Shown in pieces: positions 22,930-36,073 of a stretch of 64,000 nt of DNA. Numbering within the stretch: the stretch's first letter is position 1; each line of letters opens with the position of its first letter. The stretch is from Brevipalpus yothersi (lineage: Eukaryota > Arthropoda > Arachnida > Trombidiformes > Tenuipalpidae). The notes under the pieces were generated by a model. That model ran no database searches, was not told where the DNA came from, and saw only the letters and a list, made by a program, of their open reading frames with translations. A program made the translations under genes and the position numbers. The stretch is from assembly GCA_003956705.1 (NCBI GenBank), contig QZCP01000212.1, forward strand, positions 39,876 through 103,875. The letters run 5' to 3'.

Positions 22930-23466
22930 ATGATGAGCTCTCACTGTTCGAATGGTGGGGATAAGAATACAGTTCCTTTATTTTCTCTCTTCAGTGAAAC
23001 AATTAATTGCTACCATTTCGAAGATTCCAACTTGATTCCATTCATATCTAATTACCAAGTTCGACTGATCAGCCCTACAGGTATTCAAGTAAATATCGAT
23101 GCCCATCGAAGCATATCTATATTGAACGCAATTCATATCGCTGTTCTTCAGATTGATTCTGATTCCATTTGTGGTCTGATGTGTCTGAATTATTTCCGGG
23201 TCAGGATCTTGTAGAGAGGCTATTTATTCTGATTTTCTTTTTTAATTCTACCAGGCAGGTAGTTTTGGAACTTCATTTCTCTTCATTCCCTAGACAAATA
23301 GATCCAGGTGCTTGCTGCTGGAGAGCTGCTTGATTATCAAGGAGCATTGCGAAAAACAATGGGACATTTATTTTCGAGACTTTCTCAATCAAAATCAGAA
23401 ATTGCTCAACCAAATAGCCTCATCAATTTTCTAGCTTTTTTGCCTTTTTCCCTGTTTTTCCACTGA
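22930..23466 (+). CDS. Candidate gene, exon structure unresolved
   Basis: The frame from ATG 22930 reads NTVPLFSLFSETINCYHFED and continues for 94 codons. A second coding-like stretch begins after an acceptor at 23306-23307 (ATCCAG) with VLAAGELLDYQGALRK and ends at TGA 23464-23466, closing with a hydrophobic segment (LINFLAFLPFSLFFH). A donor at 23092 (CAA|GTAAAT) and an acceptor at 23154 (TTCTTCAG) are also plausible, all in phase 0. A tail-anchored or GPI-type protein is possible. I cannot settle the splicing or name a family. Confidence 0.3.
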
Positions 23467-23560
23467 AATCTTTCGGCCCATAAAAGCTGTATCGGTTGTT
23501 GAGTTTGCATCATTTCATGATAAGATTTGCAAATAAATTGATCTAAATCTGTTTTCGATC

Positions 23561-24148
23561 ATGATGTTTAGAGGTAGACTATTGATACTTTTCCTCGGTC
23601 TTTCCTTCGGTTGCTTTGAGGCTGATGCCTATGTGAATGGTAAGTCACAAGCTTTCGGGATCTCTTCCTTTGTATTTTACCAACCTAAATTTTAGGAATG
23701 ACTGAATTCACTCGATGGGGTGATTGGTTTATGGGCTTATTCTCACGGACAAACCTATTAATTCATAATATGTATGCTGTAAACCCCAATATCAATGGAA
23801 ATTCGGAGGTAAATTTTTTGTTCAAAATTCTTAATCTAGCAGAAATTTTTACCAAAACACTTTCTCTCACAGATGATGGAAGATTTAGTAGGGAAAATTG
23901 CCTCCATAAATCGTAAAATGAATCGCCCAAAATGGTATTACTATCTGAATCCATTTCTTGGATATTTCTATGAGAGAAGATTAACTCGAATCTGTGAATC
24001 ACTGGAATCAGTCACTTCGCTAACTTTCAAAAAGTGTGGAAATCGTTTCCTGAGAGCAAGTCGATGCTGTTATCCGAATAAAATGGATGAACATTCGGAA
24101 ATATACTGGGGCAGATCAAGACCCTTTGCTTATAAAAATGCTCTATGA
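23561..24148 (+). CDS. Secreted Cys-containing protein, unknown family
   Basis: Three exons (23561-23639, 23696-23808, 23873-24148) join in frame to 155 aa. Residues 1-23 (MMFRGRLLILFLGLSFGCF...) form a signal peptide, with likely cleavage after EADA. The mature protein is aromatic and basic (WGDWFMGLF, PKWYYYLNPFLGYFYERR) and carries four cysteines clustered at the C-terminal half (RICES, KKCGN, SRCCYP). No homologue is recognised. Three small or secreted candidates lie together here (22.4-24.1 kb), so the stretch may be a secretory gene cluster. Confidence 0.65.
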
Positions 24149-24860
24149 TGAATTAAAAATATTTCTAAACCAAGTTGACTCGTCAGTTAACCTCATGGAA
24201 TGTTGGTAAGAATTTCTCTCTCAAAAAACTACTCGCTGAATTTGATTGGAGAAATCTAAACAAAAAAATTCTACCAGTTCATCGGATTTCCTTGAGCCGT
24301 CAAGTTTAGTTAAATATTAATCTATTAATGTGAAACTCATCTATAATTCCATTCATTCTTACGTTTAATATACTATACAAAAATTTAATTTAATTGTGTG
24401 CTTTTTGGTTGTATAAAACTTTCTAATGATCATAATTGAAATGGAGGGAAGATGAGTGTTATCTATAATTCAAATTTGAAAGTGAACCATGATCCAATAG
24501 AATATTCTAGGTATTTCATCCTCAAACTGAGACACTGAACCATGAGAAACAGATAGTGGATTACAATATACACATGCTATGGGCTGAACAATATTGAAAT
24601 TCAAATTAACTGATTATGAAAGTAGTATCATCTCTCCTTATCCAGATAAGTTTGGACTCTGCTCCTCCCTTCTCAATAGGAAAGGGGGAAGGAACAAAAA
24701 AACGTCATCGATCTCATTGTAACACTTGAGAATAATCAAATTGATTTCATCAATTGATAAGACTTGTAAGTTGTGGATGAAACAGTGTTTACAAATTATA
24801 ACTAATCTTTGAATCATATCTTCTGTACTGTCCTAATTAACTCAGCATCTTGATCAGTTC
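24149..24860. other. Intergenic stretch, no gene seen
   Basis: An AT-rich interval between the secreted protein gene and the first F-box gene. No coding or repeat signal is seen. Confidence 0.5.
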
Positions 24861-26073
24861 ATGGATGCAGTTTTCTCAGATGATGCAATCTTCGATCGAA
24901 TTTTGAACAAAATACCAATCCATAATCTGCCAAAATTTCGAGTGGTCAATAAAAGATGGAACACATTTGTAATCAAAAAATTGAAAGCTTTTGCATGCCA
25001 TCACTTGAGACTAGTGGCTGCTGAATCGGATCCAATTTTGCCATTCAATGAGTATGAAAAGTAAGTGAATTTTTACCTCAAATTCCCCTGAAAAAAATTT
25101 TTTCAACCAATTTAATTTATTGATTATTCTGTTTATTGTCCCGGAAAGATCAATTCATCAATTAAAATCACTCATCGATCAAGGAAGCCATGGTTTTCAT
25201 GAATTTCACCCATCTAAAAGTGGAATTTTGACTGCTTTCTCACATCATCTCAACCATGGCCTGAAGTGTATACCAAAGTTTTCACTTATAGTCACCAACC
25301 TTACCAATGAAAGTGGCCGTTTCTGTCAGCCATCCACAAACTATCCGGTGATAGTGATCCATGAAACATGGCCAATTTTCTATCCACCATCCCAAGAAAG
25401 TGAAATACTGGAATCAATATCAAAATTTTCTTGCATATATTCCATCAACACTTACACTTTCAACAGTTTCTTCTCTGATCTAAAGGTCACCATAACGGAT
25501 TGGAATGATCCAGCCAGCTTGAGACCAGTAATGACTGATCGAAAAAATCCTGTAATGTCATGTGTTTATTTTGGAACTGGATGGCAAAATTCGATTCCGA
25601 AAGATTTTTCCGATTTCTTGGATTTACTCAATCTTTTGGATATTCCAGTTTTTGGTGGCTCTCAGCCAGAATACTTTCCTGAACCTCAATACTATGATCC
25701 AAAAACGGAAAAATTTCGTCGAACATCTTGTATTAGTATATCGTTTGCCGGTAAAAATGTGAAATCTGCCAATTTTCGCTTCAATTTTGAGCCAAACAGA
25801 GCCAAAAGAAGACTCCAAAATTTCAAGAAAACTTTGGACTTCGATACAGATCACAATTCTGAGAAATATCAAACCATTGGTTTCTTCAGTGTATGGGAAC
25901 AATCTTATGCTAAAAATGCATGTCAACGATTTGATCTCAATTCAAAGTTCCAAATTCTTCAAGACGTCTTCCCACAAGTGACATTCATGGGCATCAAAAT
26001 GCAAAACATTCTCACTCATTCGTACGATTCAGATTTCAATATTCTATTGATTCATTTGAAATCGACCTCTTGA
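24861..26073 (+). CDS. F-box protein with FIST-like domain (FBXO22-like), copy 1
   Basis: Two exons (24861-25060, 25149-26073, intron 88 nt) give 374 aa. Residues 5-45 are an F-box (IFDRILNKIPIHNLPKFRVV..RW), which would bind Skp1 in an SCF ubiquitin ligase. The C-terminal ~300 residues match the layout of FBXO22's FIST sensory domains: CIPKFSLIVT, then YPVIVIHE, then VSISFAGKNVKSANFRFN-like text (here CISISFAGKNVKSANFRF), then TIGFFSVWEQ, VFPQVTFMGI and FNILLIHLKS. Vertebrate FBXO22 shows the same order: GLSFSG, NTIGFMFA, FFPSVPLFGF and ALIHL. Targets are unknown. A diverged paralogue lies tail-to-tail 180 bp downstream. Confidence 0.72.
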
Positions 26074-26252
26074 TACTTATTCATTTCGATACTCTTCCAA
26101 GCCTAGAGTGGATAAAAAAATGAAATACTGTTGTAGCATACTCGCAACAATCAATTGTCAAAGACTTCAAACAATAATGATTTTGTCACTTAAACTTTAT
26201 TAAAACTACTCAATTAATCGAATCAGTGTGATTTTCGTCCAGATTATCTATT

Positions 26253-27522
26253 TTAACCAAAATTCAATAGATATAAAAAAACATCATGATCACTCCGATC
26301 AGATTCTGGCATTTGATGATTTCGTAGAGTGATGAAGATGAAAGTGATTTCCGGAAATGCTTTTCGAATTTCATCATAAACTTCAACGCAAAGATTTGTT
26401 TTGGCCACAAATTGTGTACCTCGTAAATTGCGAACATAAAAAAATCCCAAAGTACGACAATGTGGAAAATCATCATGGAAAGTGAAATCGAGAGAATTTC
26501 GAAATACATTCAGCTGCTCTATCAATTTGTCCAATTGAATTGGATCATGATTTTCATTGAGAAAAGGTAATTGTAACATTCTCACTTTGATGTTCTCTCC
26601 AGCAATTGCCAAACTAACACAAGGTGTTGTGTCCAACTCACCAACGGCTGGATCATACATCAATGGCTCACACATGGAATATGTTAATAAACCGCGCAAA
26701 ATTGGGCATGTCAACGATGATGTTAAATTTTCCAATTCTTTTTGACCCTTGAAATCAATGTCCTCATTGGCAAAGCAGAGGAAAAACTTGATCGGATAAT
26801 CGGTATCATGTTGATCTGGACGAGGACTTTCGGAATTATTCCAATCTGTGACCACTGTTTTGTAATCAGCGAAACGATTGAAAATAACGGTATGTAATGC
26901 TGTTGATCCTTCATAAAGGGACAAACTTGGTGGCCAGCGCATTGGACGATGTTGGTGAAGAATAATGACTGGATATTCACAATCTTTATCGATTGGTGGA
27001 CAAAAATATGGTAAAATAGATTCACAAATTATGTCAGAAAAAATTAGGACACATTTGGGGATGCACTTGATAACAGTGTTAAATTTATCTTCAAACTTTG
27101 TGGCCACTTCTTTTCGAACACGACATACTCGAAAATATGTCAAATCTTCTTTTACCCATGGTATAAGTCCCGCTTTCAGATCTTGTCTGAATTTTTCTTT
27201 ACTTTTCAGCCCAAGGAGGAAAACATGTTGTGAGAAAAACAAATTGATCAACACAATTGCAGTTGGAATGGATGCTCAAATTGGGAAGAGAACTCTAATT
27301 GCTTTGATTAACTCACCACTGAGCTTTGTCCAATTTTCTTTCCGAAAATTCTTCATCAATCGGCACCACAATCAAGTGGTCAAAAGGTGGTTGTTTCGCT
27401 AATTTCGAGGTGGCGACTTCGTACCACTTTATACCCACCAATCTGGTACTGTAAATTTCCCATGCAGACAGATTTCGTATAATATTGTCCAAAAGGAATT
27501 CGTTTCCAAGAACTGCATCCAT
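26253..27522 (-). CDS. F-box protein with FIST-like domain (FBXO22-like), copy 2
   Basis: Two exons (27522-27317, 27201-26253) give 384 aa with the same intron position and phase as copy 1. Both start MDAV. The N-terminal F-box is divergent (FLLDNIIRNLSAWEIYSTRLVG.KW). Shared blocks with copy 1 are KCIPK.VLI, YPVI(I/V)(L/I)H, VVTDWN(N/D).(E/A)S.RP, CVSLAIAGENIK, RTLGFFYVR and AFPEITFIFI. Overall identity is low, so the duplication is old. The arrangement is convergent, an inverted duplication rather than a tandem one. Confidence 0.72.
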
Positions 27523-28852
27523 CGAGAGTGAGAACTTTTATAATGTGATGGTGTGATGTATGTATGTATGTGTACGATCGGATGGTTAAAATTGGAGCGA
27601 AATGTCAGAAGAGAAAAATTGAAACACGCTTAATGCACTTAATATACACTATCTGTGAGTGGTGAGGATCAAAGTCTGATTTCAAGGAGTTATGATCAAG
27701 ATTATTTTAATGAGATGGAGAAGAGAGAAAAAGAAGAAAAAATAAAACAGTATTGATCAGTCAAGTCATTGAGTGTCTTGGTCTATGGAAGAAATGAATG
27801 TTGATGATCTTGAAGGTGGATCAGGATATATTCAATATGACTTCCGATGAAAAAAAAAGTTATCTTCAGAAAATTGTTTACACTAATTGATAGCAATGGA
27901 TGTCATCGATAAATCTTGTGATTCCGTCTCGAAGAAAAACGAGACCAAAGCGGTTCAGATGGTAGAAAGAGAGGGGAAGCTTGAAGAGGAAAAAACAACT
28001 GTTGAATTTTCTAGACATCCTGATGGACCTTAGGACTCCTGATATGTTACTAAAACTTGACAAAATCTCTACAATTTCATATCTATGGCCACACAGAGAA
28101 AAGTACCGGATGTTTATGGCCCGAAAGTCCGTGGAATGGCCTCTCAGTGCAATGGACTTATATCCATCTATCTATCTATCTACAAGTCTGTGGATCAAAT
28201 TGTGACGCTAATAATGACGATTTTTCCATCTTATTTCGCCACCTAACGGTATCGAATAGTCAAACCCTTATCTTACAAGTTGTCAAGAGAGAAAGGAAGA
28301 AAGAAAGAGAAAGAGGAAGAGAAAGAGGAAGAGAGAGAAAGAGAGAGAGAGAAATTCAGGTCATTGTTTGAAGGCATTAAACCTGGTTAATGACTGTGTA
28401 GTTCATCTGAACTTTAGATTAAAAAGTTCGTAAAGGGTAAGAAAGAGGAGATCAACGTGCTTGGAGTTTGATTTTGAGTTCTTTGCTTCATCAACTTGAG
28501 CAGCGATGGAACAGAGAGACAGTATGGATCGCTTCGAGCTTAATGAAATTGATTTATATTCAGAGCAAATACTCCCCCTTATTGGATTGATGATATTGTT
28601 TTGCATTTATCTTTTAGCTGAAAATACCTGATGTATGATAGTCATATTGTGGCTACGCTTAAATAAGCTATTGATCAACAATAGGCGGTTCCAATTTGAT
28701 TTACATTGGGAATAGCAAAAAATGACATAATTCGAGATGTATAATTCATTCATTAATTTTTTTTAGCAACTTAACAATCTTTTTCCCATGTTAAACTAAT
28801 CATTCTCGATCATATACCTGTCTAGTCACTGTCTTCCATTAATCCTATCGAA
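27523..28852. other. Intergenic stretch with short simple repeats
   Basis: It contains TGTA repeats (27553-27570), a short ATCT run (28163-28182) and a purine-rich GA block (28268-28352). It separates the F-box pair from the SLC46 cluster. No gene is seen. Confidence 0.6.
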
Positions 28853-30787
28853 ATGAATGATCCCAATTCAGAGGCAAAAGATGACCGGAAGTTTGCCTGG
28901 AAAAGGCCATCATTGAGTGGATTGAAAAGTTTTATCCGAGCTCTTGATGTCGATGTTTTTGTTTTACTTTTCTGCTTTTCAGCTGGAGTGATGAATGTCA
29001 CATCAACACAGCTAGTGCAAGACAAGATATGTCTTAATGATCTTAAATTAACACCGGAAGTGTGTGAAAATATACAAGAGCGAAAAGACTATTCAACACA
29101 AGCTGCCCATATTTATAAATTAACAACAACTTTTTCTACTTACTCTTCTCTTGTGATATTTGTTCCGGGAATTTTTGTCACACTTTTATTGGGTCGATGG
29201 CTGGACAGGTATCCACAGTACACTAAGTATGCCTTGATAGCACCAGCAATTGGTAATATAATTCATGTCACAGCGACCATCTATCTGACTTTGAACTTTA
29301 AAACAGGTAAAAGCATCAATATATAATTCTGATGAATGATTGAAGTGAGATTGTTTCCATTCGATTCTAAGGGTACATGAATCTTCTTTATTCCAAAATA
29401 CCATTTGGTCTTGCTGGTGGACTTGGACTATTTTTTTCAACCACTTTCACACACTTGACTCGACGAACTTCACCAAAATATCGTCCAATGAGATATGGAA
29501 TGATTGACTTCAGCATGAGAATCGGTAAATTCAACTGACTGATTATTATTGTTTTTCAATTTAACACTTTTTTGAGAACTTTTCTTGATGAGCATGTAAA
29601 ATTCAAATTTTCCAGGTTTTGCTGTTAGTATGAGTTTTGGTGGCTCTATTCTTGTTTCTCAACCTTGGATTGCTGGTCAGTTGCGCAATTACATAGGAGT
29701 TTTCACCACCAGTGGACTGTTTAGCTTAGTTAGTGGCTTGTGGATTTTTTTCATGATTGACGATGATCCCAAGTCAATGGAGAAAAATTCTGAGAATAGT
29801 GGAAAATTTCAAACTGATGGAACAAATAATGCAAATAAGAGTCACGATTCTCAAACAGCTTCCGATTTATTTGATTTCAACAATATTTTAGCCATGATTC
29901 GTACTTGCTTCAAAAAGCGGGAAGAAAATAAACACATTCGACTTTGGCATGTGATGGGCTGTTTAACGTTAGGTCTTATCAGTTCACTTGGTGAGATGAC
30001 GATAACATTCCAATTTGTTCAGCGAGTGTTTGAATGGGATGCAGAATATTTTTCAAATTTCAAAACACTGACTGCTCTTATGCCTGCGATCGGTGGAGTC
30101 ATTTTACCTGTAATTTTGGTGAACAAGCTGCATCTTGACGATCATCTGATCGGTATTATCGGTAGCATTTCGATTATTTTGGCAGCTTCTCTGAAAGGTG
30201 GTATATTGGAACCTTTTGCCTTCTTTTTGGGTGAAGCATTGGCTGTATCCACATCACTATCATCCATCTCTCTTCGTTCCATCATGTCCAAGCTGATTGA
30301 GCCAGAAGAAATTGGTCAGATATTCACGATTTTTTCGGCTGTCCAATCATTGGCACCAATAATATCAGCAGCTTTCTACACTGTAGTCTTCAATAAAACT
30401 TTGGAAGTATATCCTGGGTTTGTTTATCATCTTGTCGCTACACTATCATTTTATCCATTAATTGTCATGATTTGGATGGGATTGAGCTCAAAAAAGTCTG
30501 ACATCAATCGAAAGTTGGTAAAAGAACTTAAAGTTGTCTTTGTTGCCCGTGAAAAGGAAGAAAACCGAAAAGAACCATCCAATGAAGGATCTCTCAATTC
30601 ATCAATTGTAAGAATTGATCATGATAATAAGAATGTATCTCTTCCAGGTAAAGTGACAGAAGAAGAAAATGATTCAATTGCAACTCAAGTGCGACTAATA
30701 AACCTTCCCAATTCATCTGTAGTAACAAACATTGATATTGTTCAACCTCCTCCTCCTCCTCAAATGACGATGAACAATAATGGTTAA
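28853..30787 (+). CDS. SLC46-type MFS transporter, copy A
   Basis: A major-facilitator protein of the SLC46 (proton-coupled folate / related solute) family. Three exons (28853-29306, 29372-29524, 29616-30787) give 592 aa with about 12 TM segments. Family hallmarks are the first extracellular loop with paired Cys (QDKICLNDLKLTPEVCENI), the TM2-3 motif LLGRWLDRYPQ, the TM4-5 stretch (M)RYGMIDFSMRIG, and the C-terminal LRSIMSKLIEPEEIGQIFTI and YPGFVYH, which parallel SLC46A3's LRSMLSKVV..TEQGTLF and YPGF. A long charged cytosolic loop separates TM6 and TM7. The ~95-aa C-terminal tail is unusual in ending with a run of five Pro. The substrate is unknown. An AATAAA lies ~50 nt after the stop. Confidence 0.85.
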
Positions 30788-31692
30788 CAAATATTTGAAT
30801 ACAATTATTTCCATGAACACCATATTTTCATCATAAAAATAAACACTGATGAAGCATTTTTCTTTTCTTTCACAAAATTGATGGAAAAAAATAGTTTTAT
30901 AAGTTCGATCTACGTGTATTCTGAAAATTTTAACATAGCTTGTCTCGAATTAATCATCAAATTGACGCAATTCGGGTATGAATCAATTCTTACGATGAGT
31001 AATTGAAGAGTGATACATACATAAATACACTCATCAGTATTTACTCGTTTATCGAGAGTTCTCATCATTTTTCCAATCAAATTGAAATTATGATTATTCC
31101 TATATCAGATAGTCAGATTTCGTTGATTTTTCGTTCGAGAAATTCAAAGAGTAGCTAATACTATCCGCAATTCTTGTAATTTTTCAGATTATCTCGAAAC
31201 ATACTTTCTGTATCTTCAACAGTAATATTCAAAAAGATATGGGGATGAAAATTTTTCCCTCTAATTTTCATGCAGTCTGATCATCTTCAATTGTCAGGTT
31301 GGATGAAAAGAGTTGTCCATGAAAAAAGATTTTTCATTTTCATTCTGATGAATTGGCATTCAAGCGAGAGAGAGAGTGAAAATATTTTGCTTTACAGTAA
31401 TTTAAACCAGTGTTCATCAAGGACAAGTGTAATCAGCTGTTCCCAGATCAGTTCGTGTGTATTTGATTTACAACGTTTCTTCGTCTTTCCTGGTATTTCT
31501 TGTGTAACAGAATAGAAGGAAAAGAAGAGGCTACATGATGTGCAATATCATTTGAGAGTAGGAGAGAAAAATTATTACAACAACCTGGAACTTTTGATGG
31601 AAGATCGAAATATGTCATAAGATCCATGTGTGTACATGATAGCAATTCAATATCCTGTGAGAGTGTGAAGTATACATGATATCAAGTATAGA
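30788..31692. other. Intergenic stretch between SLC46 copies A and B
   Basis: It holds the 3' end of copy A and the presumed promoter of copy B. The short frames seen lack family features. Confidence 0.5.
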
Positions 31693-33431
31693 ATGACTGA
31701 TGAAAGTCATTCCACTTCGACTAGTCCATCAAAAGAGTTCAAATGGAAAAATATTTTCGGTGATAAAGTTGCTAATCTTCTGGATACAGTGTATATTGAT
31801 GTGTATGTATTTATTTTCGCTTTCTCAGTGTGCATAACCCATGTGACCGGTGGTCAATTGGTGCAAGATAAAATTTGTCTTAATGATCTCAAATTAGCAC
31901 CAAATGTGTGTCAAAATATACAGGAAAGAACTGAATACACTAAACAAGCGGTATACATATATCGACGGACAACAGTTTTCACCACATATGCAGCTCTCAT
32001 CATTTTTATACCATCCACCTTGATCACTTTTCTACTTGGCCGATGGATCGATCGTTATCCACATTTCACCAAATACGTTCTAGTTGCTCCTCTAATTGGA
32101 AATATGGTTTATTGTGCAACCAGCATTTATCAGTGTATTTATTTTGAATTAGGTATGAGAGGAAGAAAAGTGATTTGATTGTTTGCATAAATTTTCTCTG
32201 ATTTGTATGGTAATTATTGGCAATTTTCAGATTATATGACTCTGCTGTATGCAAAAATTCCATTCGGTGTTTTGGGTGGAATTGGATTATTTTTTTCGTC
32301 TACTCAAACACATATCACTCGAAAAACTTTACCCGGAAATCGTTCGATACGCTTTGGAATGCTTGATTTTTGCTTCCGAATGGGTAAGAACGTTAACTTT
32401 CTTGGGTTTAAAGATTTCCTAAGTTCTTGATTATCTATCTTTAAGGATTTGTATCCAGTCTTAGTCTCGGTGGTTTTATTCTGGTCTCAATTCCATGGAT
32501 CGGTGGTCAAATAAGAAATTATATTGGTGTATATGCAATTAGTCTTGGGTGTTGTGTATTTGCCTTCATCTGGGTCCTAGTGGTTATCAAGTTGGATGAT
32601 TTCAAAAATGAACCAGATAAGAAAGATGGTGAATCGGAAGTAAAAGAAAGTGCATTCTCAAGTCTATTTGATCCATCGAACATAACTTCAATGTGGAACA
32701 CATGCTTCAGGAAAAGAAAAGATGGTAATCATCATAAAATTCGAAATCTCATTCTTTGTATCGTGTTAACCATGATCGGATCTGTTGGTGAGGCAACAAT
32801 TACATTTCAATTTGTCCAAAAAGTGTATCGTTGGAATGCTGAATACTATTCCAATGTCAAATCATTGACCGCTTTGATGCCTGCAATCGGTGGCATTTTG
32901 ACACCTTTTCTTTTGGTTCATTATCTTGAAATGAGAGATACAACCATGGCCATAATCGGAAGTTCAGCAGTTATTTTGGCCAGTGCTATTAAGGGTGGAA
33001 TAATGGAACCTTTTGCCTACTTTCTTGGTGAAGGAATCGGAATATTTGGAATTCTTCTCGGTCTTTCGATGAGATCAGTGATCTCAAGAATAGCTCGACC
33101 AGATGAAGTTGGACAAATATTCACCATCTTATCTTGCTTCCATTCTATGGCTCCGATTGTTTCTGCTGCCTTTTATACGGCAATTTTCAACAAAACTATC
33201 GAATTTTATCCTGGTTTCGTTTATCATGTTGTTGCTGTGATGAAGTTTTATGCACTTTTCGTTGCAATATGGTTAGACTTGAAAGAAAGAAGAGCAGCGA
33301 ATGAGGAGCAGAAAATGAAGAATGAAAGCAAAAGTGCGTCATTTCCGGATGTTAACGAGATGAAAGAAATACAATTGAAATTTAGTATTGATGAAAAATC
33401 AAATGTTAATGGACTCAACAAAACAACTTGA
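31693..33431 (+). CDS. SLC46-type MFS transporter, copy B
   Basis: Exons 31693-32152, 32231-32383 and 32446-33431 share both intron positions and phases with copy A and give 532 aa. It keeps the signature loop (QDKICLNDLKLAPNVCQNI), LLGRWIDRYPH, RFGMLDFCFRMG and YPGFVYHVVA. The cytosolic TM6-7 loop is shorter than in copies A and C, and the C-terminal tail is ~60 aa of charged residues. Confidence 0.84.
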
Positions 33432-34228
33432 TCAGTATGATAAAATGAGCTCAAAAAGCGTAACAAATTGTAACAAGGTTGTGATATCATTTTCGTTTGA
33501 AACTTTTAATATTGAGAATTATCGAATATTTATTTCTCAGATATCACAACTCATAACCACAAATGAATTTCAGATATGAGAACAGGATTTATCATGCAAA
33601 TTTTTTCAATCTCTTTTCCCATGATGTATAATTATTTTTTTTTGAATAGATTTTTCCAAGAGTCTCAAGTAAGCTATTAATGAAATTTTATTCTCATTTA
33701 ATAATTGTGGAATTTTATTATGAAATTCTCTTGATGCGAATATCTCGAACTTTGTTCGAATGAAAATTAAAATCAAATTGTTTTAAAACCATTTTCAACT
33801 CTTTTAAGAAAACTAACAGCTTTCTACAAACTCTCTTCATCATTATTAACTGAAATAATTAAAATAAAAACAGCAACTGGCACTAAAGATCCCAGAATGA
33901 TCATATCAGCCAGATCAAAGTGATGATATGATGTGATGATAGCACATCGTAATTGACAAGATACACATTAAGGAAAGACTCAATCATCATTCAATGATTG
34001 TTAAGTCCTCATCACATTGCCGACAGTGTCGAAGCCTTGAGTTGATCGTTTGATCATCTGATGATCAACAGTGGTCTTGTTTGTATTGTGACTGTATGTT
34101 TTTTCCCCAGTAAATGCATCTTTTCCACTCAACATTACCATTCGTATTTTTGACTACCATTTAGCTAGAATCAAATCAATTTAATTGTCACATACACACA
34201 CACACACGCATACGCTTATACACAAATT
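33432..34228. other. Intergenic stretch between SLC46 copies B and C
   Basis: AT-rich, ending in a CA-repeat run (34191-34207) just before the start codon of copy C. No gene is seen. Confidence 0.5.
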
Positions 34229-36073
34229 ATGGTCGCTCAAGGTGCCAAACAGCCGAAATGGTGGTCACGAGATAAAATTATGGACACAATTAAAGTGCTT
34301 CGAATTGATCTGTATGTGTTGATGTTTGCATTTACAATGGGAATCACACACGTCACCAACAATCAATTAGTGCAAGATAAAATTTGTTTAAATGATTTCG
34401 GCTTGCCACCTGATGTGTGTAAAAATATTCAAGAGCGTCCCGATTATACCAAAGAAGCGATTTCAATATACCGTAAAACAACTCTATTTTCAACCTATGC
34501 CAGTGTGGTCATTTTTGTTCCCAGCATTCTGGTAACACTGTTCCTCGGTCGTTGGCTGGACCGTTATCCACAAAATTTGAAGTACGTTCTTGCTGCACCT
34601 CTGTTGGGCTTTATACTCTACTGTTTGGGATGCATTTATCAGTGTATTCACTTCAAGATAGGTATGAATGCACTGAATGAGCCACTTAACCAATCAATCA
34701 TATGCTTCCTGTTTTTCATTATTTTTATTGTTATATGTATATAAATAGATTATATGAGCCTATTGTACGTTAAGATACCATTTGGACTCTTTGGTGGTAT
34801 TGGATTGTTTTTCTCATCAACATTCACTCATGTTACTCGGGAAACTTCACTCAAAAATCGTCCAATACGATATGGTATGATTGATTTTTGTTTTCGAATA
34901 GGCTTCGGCTTGAGTATGAGTGCTGGTGGTGCAATACTGTCTTCACGTCCATGGTTCCCAGATCAGAATCGAAATTATGTGGCTGTATACAGTTTTGCAG
35001 GCTTACTATCTTTATTGACATCAGTATGGGCTCTGATTGCTATCAAAGGTTCAGCTCGAACATCTGAACGTGGTGCTTCATCTGATCAGAACGATGTCAA
35101 AACAAACTTGAAGCCAAAGCAAGATGAATCCGATGGAACAGAGAAGATAAACAGCAATCACAGCAAGCAAAGCCAACAGAATGACAAGAGAACAGCGATT
35201 GCTCATCTATTTGATTACTCCAATGTAACCCAAATGATACGAACTTTATTGAAAAAACGACCAGAACGACGTCACATAAAGCTATGGAATCTCATGGCCA
35301 GTATGACTTTGGCTCTGATCTGTTCACTGGGAGAAATGACAGTATCATTTCAATTTGTACAAGCAGTGTATAAATGGGATGCAAGATATTATTCCAATGT
35401 TAAAACTCTCACAGCATTGATGCCTGCCTTTGGTGGAGTAATTTTGCCGATTATTTTGGTTCAAAAGTTTCATGTTAAAGACACAACTATGGGAATTATC
35501 GGAAGTTCTTCCATCATTTTGGCTGCCACACTCAAAGGAGGCATAATGGAACCTTTTGCATTCTTTCTTGGTGAAGCTGTTTCCATGTGTACTCAACTTT
35601 TATCGATCTCATTTAGATCAATTATGTCGAAAATAATCAGCTTCGATGAAATTGGTCAAGTTTTCACAGTATTTTCATGCATTCAGTCCACAACTCCCAT
35701 CATATCAGCTGCATTTTATTCCGCCATCTTCAATGGAACAGTTGAATTTTATCCTGGTTTCGTTTATCATGTGGTGGCGATGATTATATTTTATCCATTG
35801 ATCATAGCCATTTGGGTTGATTTCACAGATAAGCCTCTGAAATCGACACCAGTTGGTGATAAAGAGACTGCAACCCATCAAGAGGAGGCTGAAAAGTTTC
35901 TACCTACTGCTCATACCAATAGCACTGAACTCACGACGATTGAAAGTGTGCCTAAAGATCTGATCGATGAACAGAAGGATTTAGAAAAATTATCTGATCA
36001 CGAAAAATCTGACAATTCTGGAAATAATGAAGTCGATAGAGTGACTGGTCCTGTGGTGAACTCTGATCTGTAG
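34229..36073 (+). CDS. SLC46-type MFS transporter, copy C
   Basis: Two exons (34229-34661, 34749-36073) give 585 aa. Intron 1 is shared with A and B; intron 2 is absent, the reading running straight through FCFRIGFGLSMSAGG. Hallmarks are QDKICLNDFGLPPDVCKNI, LGRWLDRYPQ, RYGMIDFCFRIG and YPGFVYHVVA. The TM6-7 loop is long and polar (KQSQQNDKRTA). The C-terminal tail ends in DPVVNSDL-type text (here GPVVNSDL). Its 3' end, including ~120 bp of 3' UTR, was copied as a fragment to 38900-39315 when the adjacent NYN gene duplicated. Confidence 0.86.

Noticed and set aside
28057..28371. 104-codon frame with ATCT and GA repeats
   Set aside because: Mostly simple-repeat translation, with no plausible exon boundaries.
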